A stretch of 5,286 nt of DNA, taken from contig CADCPJ010000006.1 of the NCBI GenBank assembly GCA_902803245.1, forward strand, positions 1 through 5,286, read 5' to 3'. This document shows, one piece after another, positions 1 to 5,286 of this stretch. Position numbers and translations under genes: made by a program. Within the stretch, counting starts at the first letter, position 1. The number at the start of each line of letters is the position of its first letter. The stretch comes from an uncultured Lachnospiraceae bacterium. Its GTDB lineage: Bacteria > Bacillota > Clostridia > Lachnospirales > Lachnospiraceae. Under the pieces are notes generated by a model. That model had not been told where the DNA came from. It saw only the letters and a program-made list of their open reading frames with translations, and ran no database searches.

Positions 1-2322
1 AACGGCGCCTCCGAGGCGGAAATATCAAGGATCGTGAACTATTACGACTACCTCGAGATCCAGCCCATCGGGAACAATGAATACATGCTGAGAACGCCTA
101 AGAGCGGCATCAGCTCCAAGGAGGATCTCCGTGAGATCAACCGGAGGATCGTGCGCCTCGGGGAGCTCTTTCAAAAGCCGGTCTGCGCGACGTGCGACGT
201 CCATTTTCTGAATCCGGAGGACTGGATTTACAGGGCGATCATCCAGGCTGCGAACGGCTACAAGGACGAGGCTGCCATGCAGCCCCCGCTCTTCCTCCGG
301 ACGACGGAGGAGATGCTTACGGAGTTCTCCTATCTCGGCGACGAGAAGAGCTATGAGGTGGTCATAACGAACACCAACCTGGTTGCGGACATGATCGAGA
401 AGATCTCCCCGATCTACCCGGACAAGTGCCCGCCCAAGATCCCCCACGCGGAGGAGGATCTGCACGACATGTGCTATGAGACCGCGGTCTCGATGTACGG
501 GGACCCGATCCCGGAGGTCGTGAAGGAGAGGCTCGACAAGGAGCTGAACTCCATTATCAAAAACGGCTATGCCGTCATGTACATCATCGCCCAGAAGCTC
601 GTGGACAAGTCCAATGAGGACGGATACCTGGTGGGGTCGAGGGGCTCTGTCGGATCCTCCCTCGCCGCGACGATGTCACGCATCACGGAGGTCAATCCGC
701 TGCCTCCGCATTACCGCTGCGGGAAATGCCACTACAGCGACTTTGAGTCGGAAGAAGTGCGGAAAGCCCATCTGGACGGGAGATGCGGCTGCGACATGCC
801 GGACCGCGTCTGCCCGGTGTGCGGCGAGAAACTCATAAAGGACGGCTTCGATATCCCGTTTGAGACCTTCCTGGGATTCAAGGGGGACAAGGAGCCGGAC
901 ATCGACCTCAATTTCTCCGGCGATGAGCAGGGCGTCGCCCAGGCCTACACCGAGGTGATCTTCGGAAAGGGACAGACCTTCAAGGCCGGGACCATCGGCA
1001 CGGTGGCGGACAAGACGGCATACGGCTACGCCATGCACTACTTTGAGGACATCGGCGAGACGAGGCGGAGCTGCGAGATTGAGAGACTCGCCCAGGGCTG
1101 CGTCGGCGTCAGAAGAACCACCGGGCAGCACCCGGGGGGCGTCATCGTGCTGCCGAAAGGCATGGACATCAACTGGTTCACCCCGGTGCAGCACCCCGCA
1201 AATGATGTGAATTCGCCCTTCATCACGACTCATTTTGACTATCACTCGATCGACACGAACCTGTTAAAGCTCGACATCCTGGGACACGACGATCCGACCA
1301 TCATCCGCATGCTGGAGGACCTCACCGGGACCGACCCGCACCTCGTGCCGCTGGACGACAAGGGTGTGCTCTCCCTCTTTACGGGGACCGAGGCCCTGGG
1401 AGTGACTCCGGATGAGATCGGCGTGGACCTCGGGACGCTGGGCGTTCCGGAATTCGGTACGAACTTCGTCATGGGCATGCTGCGCGACACGAAGCCGAAG
1501 ACATTTTCCGAGCTGATCCGCATCTCGGGGCTCTCCCACGGGACCAACGTATGGCTGGACAACGCCCAGTACTTCATCCGGGAGGGCTTCTGCAAGCTGG
1601 GCACGGCGATCTGTACCCGCGACGACATCATGCTGAACCTCATCAACTGGGGCGTGGAGCCGGAGCACAGCTTCAAGATCATGGAGGCGGTGCGGAAGGG
1701 CAAGGGGCTCACGGAGGACCAGGAGAAGGAAATGCGGGAGAACAAGGTGCCCGACTGGTACATCGAGTCCTGCAAGCGGATCGCGTACATGTTCCCGAAG
1801 GCCCACGCGGCGGCCTACGTCATGAACGCTTTCCGGATCGCCTACTACAAGATCAATTATCCCCTGGCCTATTACGCCGCCATGTTCTCGATCCGTGCGA
1901 AGACCTTCAACTACGAGAAGATGGCGCAGGGCAGGGAGAAGCTGGAATACTATTCGGACCTCATAAGGAAGAACCCCGCTCCCTCCGCGAAGGAGCAGGA
2001 GGAATTCGATGACATGAAGCTGGTGAGGGAGATGTATGCCCGCGGATACAGCTTCCACAAGCTGGACCTCTACCGGGCGAAGGCGACCAGATGCCAGGTC
2101 ATCGACGGAAAGATCATGCCCGCCTTAAGCTCCGTGTCGGGACTCGGGGATACCCAGGCCTACGCGGTGGAGGAGGAAGCCGGAAAGGGAGAATTTTTAA
2201 GCAAGGACGACTTCCGGGAGAGGACAAAGGTTTCGAAGACCATCATCGACCTCCTGGAGGATCTGGGCGTCTTGAAGGGCATGCCCGAGAGCAACCAGAT
2301 CTCCCTCTTTGACCTGGTATAA
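1..2322 (+). CDS. polC: DNA polymerase III PolC-type, alpha subunit (C-terminal part, 5' end outside window)
   Basis: This is the replicative DNA polymerase of Firmicutes, which extends primers at the fork with the beta clamp. The frame is open from base 1, so the in-frame GTG at 34 is not the start. By comparison with known PolC proteins (about 1440 residues) roughly 670 residues are missing: the N-terminal and OB domains, the first PHP half and the inserted exonuclease. Window residues, counted from base 1: NYYDYLEIQPIGNN at 13-26; the PHP end with CDVH at 65-68; the palm loop GSRGSVGSS at 212-220; a zinc site CxxC at 240-243 and 271-274; PDIDLNF with catalytic D300 and D302; TGQHPGG at 374-380; the third aspartate D425 in LKLDILGHDD. 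The 123-residue spacing from D302 to D425 matches my memory of Geobacillus PolC. YMFPKAHAAAYV lies at 596-607, a helix-hairpin-helix loop (SGLG) at 713-716, and a terminal beta-clamp motif QISLF at 766-770. All catalytic residues are present with no frameshift, so it should be functional. A terminator follows it. Confidence 0.98.
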   Translation, partial: NGASEAEISRIVNYYDYLEIQPIGNNEYMLRTPKSGISSKEDLREINRRIVRLGELFQKPVCATCDVHFLNPEDWIYRAIIQAANGYKDEAAMQPPLFLRTTEEMLTEFSYLGDEKSYEVVITNTNLVADMIEKISPIYPDKCPPKIPHAEEDLHDMCYETAVSMYGDPIPEVVKERLDKELNSIIKNGYAVMYIIAQKLVDKSNEDGYLVGSRGSVGSSLAATMSRITEVNPLPPHYRCGKCHYSDFESEEVRKAHLDGRCGCDMPDRVCPVCGEKLIKDGFDIPFETFLGFKGDKEPDIDLNFSGDEQGVAQAYTEVIFGKGQTFKAGTIGTVADKTAYGYAMHYFEDIGETRRSCEIERLAQGCVGVRRTTGQHPGGVIVLPKGMDINWFTPVQHPANDVNSPFITTHFDYHSIDTNLLKLDILGHDDPTIIRMLEDLTGTDPHLVPLDDKGVLSLFTGTEALGVTPDEIGVDLGTLGVPEFGTNFVMGMLRDTKPKTFSELIRISGLSHGTNVWLDNAQYFIREGFCKLGTAICTRDDIMLNLINWGVEPEHSFKIMEAVRKGKGLTEDQEKEMRENKVPDWYIESCKRIAYMFPKAHAAAYVMNAFRIAYYKINYPLAYYAAMFSIRAKTFNYEKMAQGREKLEYYSDLIRKNPAPSAKEQEEFDDMKLVREMYARGYSFHKLDLYRAKATRCQVIDGKIMPALSSVSGLGDTQAYAVEEEAGKGEFLSKDDFRERTKVSKTIIDLLEDLGVLKGMPESNQISLFDLV

Positions 2323-2323
2323 A
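2315..2323 (+). promoter_or_regulatory. possible extended -10 promoter element at the polC stop codon
   Basis: The bases TGGTATAAA read as TGn followed by TATAAA, close to the sigma-A extended -10 consensus (TGnTATAAT). They overlap the last codons and the TAA stop of polC. No good -35 box lies 16-18 bases upstream (CCAGAT is a poor match), as can be tolerated in extended -10 promoters. A start about 7 bases downstream would give the next gene an untranslated leader of roughly 85 bases holding all three hairpins. This is weak evidence, because the sequence is also explained by coding needs (Leu-Val-stop). Confidence 0.2.
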
Positions 2324-2324
2324 T

Positions 2325-2343
2325 GGGGTGCCGCAGGCACCTC
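2325..2343 (+). other. RNA hairpin 1 just after polC
   Basis: The arms GGGGTGCC (2325-2332) and GGCACCTC (2336-2343) pair over 8 positions with one G-U wobble around a three-base loop. The hairpin starts three bases after the polC stop codon. No U-tract follows, so it is not itself a terminator. It may protect the 3' end of the polC message or be part of a leader for the next gene; either role is inference. Confidence 0.5.
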
Positions 2344-2346
2344 ACA

Positions 2347-2365
2347 GCTGCATCAAGAATGCAGC
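2347..2365 (+). other. RNA hairpin 2, mutually exclusive with the terminator stem
   Basis: The arms GCTGCAT (2347-2353) and ATGCAGC (2359-2365) are a perfect 7-base inverted repeat around a 5-base loop. The right arm shares 2361-2365 with the left arm of the downstream terminator hairpin, so the two cannot form fully together. That is the topology of an anti-terminator, but nothing in the sequence identifies a ligand, protein or leader peptide to control it. The terminator keeps a 7-bp core without the shared bases, so control could be partial or absent. Confidence 0.45.
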
Positions 2366-2399
2366 AATGGGAATAAAGGTCCCATTGCCGCGTTTTATT
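2361..2399 (+). terminator. Rho-independent terminator downstream of polC
   Basis: The left arm GCAATGGGA (2364-2372) and right arm TCCCATTGC (2380-2388) pair perfectly over 9 bases around a 7-base loop (ATAAAGG). After one A-C mismatch (2363/2389) the stem gains two more pairs (2361-2362 with 2390-2391). A U-rich tract TTTTATT follows directly at 2393-2399. Stem plus U-tract in an intergenic gap just after a stop codon is the classic intrinsic terminator layout. It ends two bases before the Shine-Dalgarno of the next gene, which is unusually tight. Confidence 0.75.
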
Positions 2400-2400
2400 C

Positions 2401-2406
2401 GAGGAG
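2401..2406 (+). promoter_or_regulatory. Shine-Dalgarno for the downstream large gene
   Basis: GAGGAG lies 8 bases before the ATG at 2415, ideal spacing for a Firmicutes ribosome. It settles the start: the in-frame upstream ATG at 2367 lies inside the terminator stem and has no comparable site, and the TTG at 2410 is in another frame. Confidence 0.85.
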
Positions 2407-2414
2407 ATATTGAC

Positions 2415-5286
2415 ATGGAGACAGCCCGTGACCTGGCATCCTTTACAAAAATGGCGGAGCAAAATCCCGAGGAGGCCTTCCGCTTTTTTAAGAGCGACGA
2501 GTTCCGGAAGATCCTTCCTGAGGACGACCACCGCGCGAGGGCGCTGTGGCGGGGACTCGTACTTGCTCCCGCGTCTTATGAAGGAATGGAGGAATTCCTT
2601 GTCGGGATGAACTTAAAGGACATCGTGGAAGTGGACGCCGACGACAGGGAGGCCTCATTCTACTGCCTTACGGACACCGTGGAGGAGACCGTAACTTTAA
2701 GACGCATCGGGAGGGGAAGCTTCCGCTTTCGGGCAGTTAGCGACAGCGATTTCATCGTATTTCCGAGGGCGGAGGTCACCGACGGGGATTTCGTCGGGGG
2801 CACCTGCGACTTCGCCTACCGCATCGACATCTCACGCCTCGGGAGCGGCGTCCGGAGAGGTGAGATCCGCTTCGAGTCGCCATGCAGGAGCTTTTCCTTC
2901 CGTGTGACGGCTTCGAGACTTGCTCCCGATTCGAAGGAAGGGAGAGCCGGAGTGGACCGGAATCTCCTTCTCCTTACGAAAGTCCGGCTGAATTACATGC
3001 TCGGAAGATGCACCCGCGCGGAGTATATCGAGGAGTCCCTCCGGCGCATCGAGGCGCACTACTGCAGCAGCACCGAGTCGCTCACGACCTTGAGGCTCTA
3101 CCAGGCTTATCTCGAGAAGCTGAAGGGAAATGAAGAGGAGGCCTCCGCGATCCTCCGGGAGTTCAGAGCGAGCGACCTTAAGGAGGAAGAATCCGTAAGC
3201 GAGCTCGCCTGCCTCTATCTGAAGGGGCTTTTGGGGGAACCCTCCCCGCGCCTCCCCGTAAGGGTGCGCAGCCGCTTCGACAGGGACGGGAGCAGCTATC
3301 TTGTGCTGAAGCTTCTTTATCTCACGAACCCCGACATCGGCAGGTATCCGAGGCGCAGGAAGAAGGCGGCGGAGCAGGTGTTTGGCAGGGGACTCAGGAG
3401 CCCCCTCCTCTACGCCGAGGTCATAAAGGACCTGCGGCAGAACGACTCCCTGCTCATATCCCTGGACGAACTCACGGTGCAGACGCTGCTCTTCGCGGCG
3501 AAACAGGGGCTCATGACGGAAGGGCTGGCCTTAAGGTGCGCCTATCTCTCTGCAAATGAAAAGTTCTTCTCCGAGCCTCTCTTAAGGATCCTGACATCCT
3601 CCTTCGAAAAGTGGCAGTACGACGGCATATTGGAGGCGATCGTGCGCCTCCTCATGAAGGGGCAGCCGAGGGACTATGCCTGCTTCCCCTGGTATGCCCT
3701 CGCCGTGGAGCGGGGAATCAAAGTGATCCGGCTCTATGAGTATTACATCGAGGCGATGCCGGACAGCATGAGGGAAGTGCTTCCGCTTCCCCTCCGAAAG
3801 TATTTTCTTTACAACAACACCCTCTCGAGGGAGGGACGCGCCCGGGTCTATGCGAATATCGTGCGGAACCGTCTGGCCGACCCGGAGACTTATGCTGCCT
3901 ACTGTCCTGCCGCGGAAGCTTTCGCCTATGAGGCGCTCGGCGACGGCTGCATCGGCGGGGACTATGCCGTTCTCTATCAGGAATTCATACGCGTCGTGAG
4001 GGACCAGGGGGCGGCGGGGACGCTGTCGAAGCTCCTCTTCACAAGCCGCCTCTACTGCGAGGACCGCGAGGTGAGGCAGGTGGTTGTGGTGCACGACGGC
4101 CTTAAGAAGGTCCGGACCGTCCCGCTGATCCGGGGGACGGCCTATATCCCCGACTACACGGGAGACTCCGCGATTCTCTTTGAAAATGCGGCTTCCGAGC
4201 GCTTTTTCACCCGGGAGGAGTACAGCGTCGAGCCCTTAAGTGAGTCCGATGAGCTCATGAGCCTTTTAAGGGCGCACGAAGTCCCGGACGAGGGCTTCCT
4301 CCTCCACGAGCTTCGCTCCATCGAAGGCCATCCCGCAGGCACTGCCCGGGAATTTGAGCTGTGGAGGCTTGCCTCGAAGTCGGAGGAATGCACTCCCGCT
4401 CTCCGCAGCATGGCCAGGAGAGCGGTGCTGCAGTTTATCCTGAAGAACCCGGAGAGCAATTTCTTAAGCCGGGGGACGCCGAAGGAGGAGCTCGCCCTCT
4501 ATGCAGAGGCGGACCGGTCCTCCCTCGTACAGGTGCTGCTTGGCGAGGGCTGCTACGAGGAGGCCTACGGCGTCCTTTGCGGCAAGGACATCGAAGGTAT
4601 GCCTCCCGACCAGCTGGTCCGGCTTGCCGGCAGGATCATCGAGGAGCGGGGAGGAAAGAAGGACAAGGATCTCCTTGAGTTCTCGTCACGGGTCTACCGG
4701 CTCGGGAAGTACGACGAGAGGATGCTCCGCTATCTCTCGGATCATTTCCGGGGAGAGATGGACGAGATGCTGTCCATCCGAAGACATGCCAGGGAATTCT
4801 ACATCGACACATTTGCCCTTGACGACAGGATTTTAGCCCTCGCGGTGTCGAAGCGCATGAACATCGAAGAGGGACCTGAGATCCTGAAGTCCTATGAGAG
4901 GCACGGGGGCAGGCGGAAGCTCATGCGGGACTACCTTGAATTCTACGCGGACGCGGTTTTATATAGAGACGTCAGGGTGGCGAAGCCCGCTGCGGAGTGC
5001 ATCTCGCGGATCTATGATGAGGAGGAGCCCATGGACTTTGCCATGAAGCTCGTCCTTCTCAGATACTACTCGGAGAAGCCCGGTCTCTCGACGCACGAGG
5101 AGATCCAGGTGGACCTTCTCATGGAGGAATGCATGAAGAGGAACTTAAGGTTCGCATTCATGCAGAAGCTGCCGGATTCCTTTGTGCGGCAGTACCGCCT
5201 GGACGACCGCGTATTTGTGGAAATGAAGGCCGACATCGACGCGGAGGTGCTGATCACCCACACGCTGAAGGGAGGGCCGGAGGAAG
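2415..5286 (+). CDS. large uncharacterised helical-repeat protein, DUF5717-like (3' end outside window)
   Basis: An uninterrupted frame of 957 codons plus one base runs off the window without a stop. The start ATG has a strong Shine-Dalgarno. Function is unknown. From memory, the N-terminal third resembles clostridial proteins of about 1200 residues annotated DUF5717; no search was possible. Residues 1-65 are helical (AFRFFKSDEFRKIL). Residues 69-165 look like an Ig-type beta sandwich, with the signature DGDFVGG, then YRIDISRL, then RGEIRFES. From about 180 onward lie amphipathic helices in TPR-like pairs (for example LRLYQAYLEKLKGNEEEASAILREF in two halves around 230-255). A basic patch RYPRRRKK is at 310-317, and a second beta-rich segment at about 553-610 interrupts the helices before they resume. 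I see no signal peptide, membrane segment, nucleotide-binding loop or catalytic motif, so a cytoplasmic scaffold or binding protein is the likeliest reading (inference). Family members, as I recall them, carry an extra N-terminal beta module of about 120 residues that is absent here. Codon use matches polC, with no sign of recent transfer. Confidence 0.9.
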   Translation, partial: METARDLASFTKMAEQNPEEAFRFFKSDEFRKILPEDDHRARALWRGLVLAPASYEGMEEFLVGMNLKDIVEVDADDREASFYCLTDTVEETVTLRRIGRGSFRFRAVSDSDFIVFPRAEVTDGDFVGGTCDFAYRIDISRLGSGVRRGEIRFESPCRSFSFRVTASRLAPDSKEGRAGVDRNLLLLTKVRLNYMLGRCTRAEYIEESLRRIEAHYCSSTESLTTLRLYQAYLEKLKGNEEEASAILREFRASDLKEEESVSELACLYLKGLLGEPSPRLPVRVRSRFDRDGSSYLVLKLLYLTNPDIGRYPRRRKKAAEQVFGRGLRSPLLYAEVIKDLRQNDSLLISLDELTVQTLLFAAKQGLMTEGLALRCAYLSANEKFFSEPLLRILTSSFEKWQYDGILEAIVRLLMKGQPRDYACFPWYALAVERGIKVIRLYEYYIEAMPDSMREVLPLPLRKYFLYNNTLSREGRARVYANIVRNRLADPETYAAYCPAAEAFAYEALGDGCIGGDYAVLYQEFIRVVRDQGAAGTLSKLLFTSRLYCEDREVRQVVVVHDGLKKVRTVPLIRGTAYIPDYTGDSAILFENAASERFFTREEYSVEPLSESDELMSLLRAHEVPDEGFLLHELRSIEGHPAGTAREFELWRLASKSEECTPALRSMARRAVLQFILKNPESNFLSRGTPKEELALYAEADRSSLVQVLLGEGCYEEAYGVLCGKDIEGMPPDQLVRLAGRIIEERGGKKDKDLLEFSSRVYRLGKYDERMLRYLSDHFRGEMDEMLSIRRHAREFYIDTFALDDRILALAVSKRMNIEEGPEILKSYERHGGRRKLMRDYLEFYADAVLYRDVRVAKPAAECISRIYDEEEPMDFAMKLVLLRYYSEKPGLSTHEEIQVDLLMEECMKRNLRFAFMQKLPDSFVRQYRLDDRVFVEMKADIDAEVLITHTLKGGPEE

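Noticed and set aside
34..36. GTG as the start of the polymerase gene
   Set aside because: The frame is open and PolC-like upstream to base 1, and the encoded protein would begin in the middle of the family's domain order; the true start is outside the window.
676..1245. Antisense frame of 189 codons inside polC
   Set aside because: It lies wholly opposite highly conserved PolC palm sequence. Long antisense frames are common in GC-rich genes, and its Arg/Val/Leu/Asp-rich composition with no recognisable domain is typical of a shadow.
1264..2058. Antisense frame of 264 codons inside polC
   Set aside because: It is opposite the conserved fingers region of PolC, with no Shine-Dalgarno or domain of its own that I can recognise; a product of GC-rich third positions.
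2367..2369. Upstream in-frame ATG as the start of the large gene
   Set aside because: It is buried in the terminator stem with no good ribosome site, whereas the ATG at 2415 has GAGGAG at ideal spacing.
2323..2376. Possible 17-codon leader peptide starting at ATG 2323
   Set aside because: It has no Shine-Dalgarno and no run of a regulatory amino acid, and it starts one base after the polC stop; not supported as an attenuation peptide.
2410..2610. Small + strand frame of 66 codons starting at TTG 2410
   Set aside because: It overlaps the start of the large gene in another frame; the long frame explains the Shine-Dalgarno and codon use better.
3582..4094. Antisense frame of 170 codons inside the large gene
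   Set aside because: It is opposite a continuous + strand frame with consistent codon use; the translation is His/Leu/Arg-rich and shows no family features.

Overview
The window holds two large genes, both on the + strand and both cut by the window edges, separated by a 92-base gap. Bases 1-2322 are the C-terminal 773 codons of polC, the Gram-positive type DNA polymerase III alpha subunit. Bases 2415-5286 open a second, very large gene that has no stop codon before the window ends. It is the main unexplained content here.

Organism: PolC with this architecture is a hallmark of Firmicutes. The wording of the conserved motifs, and the second protein's resemblance to a family I know from clostridial genomes (DUF5717, recalled from memory and not searched), suggest a Clostridia member, probably Lachnospiraceae. 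The base composition is clearly GC-rich, with most third positions G or C, so this would be a high-GC member. The species cannot be named from this window.

Layout: (1) 1-2322, end of the PHP domain, palm with the catalytic aspartates, four-cysteine zinc site, fingers, helix-hairpin-helix and a C-terminal beta-clamp binding motif. (2) 2323-2414, a compact gap with three successive hairpins. The last has a U-tract and looks like an intrinsic terminator. The middle hairpin shares bases with the terminator stem, so the two are mutually exclusive. A possible extended -10 promoter sits on the polC stop codon. (3) 2401-2414, a strong Shine-Dalgarno directly after the terminator. (4) 2415-5286, a long helical-repeat protein with an Ig-like beta domain near the N terminus and a second beta-rich segment near residue 550-610.

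PolC is the replicative polymerase. The downstream protein has no assignable biochemical role. In Bacillus the genes after polC are rimP and nusA, so this neighbour is lineage-specific. The terminator between the genes argues against simple co-transcription, unless it is read through or the second gene has its own start in the gap. I see no RNA genes, mobile elements, CRISPR arrays or insertion sequences.
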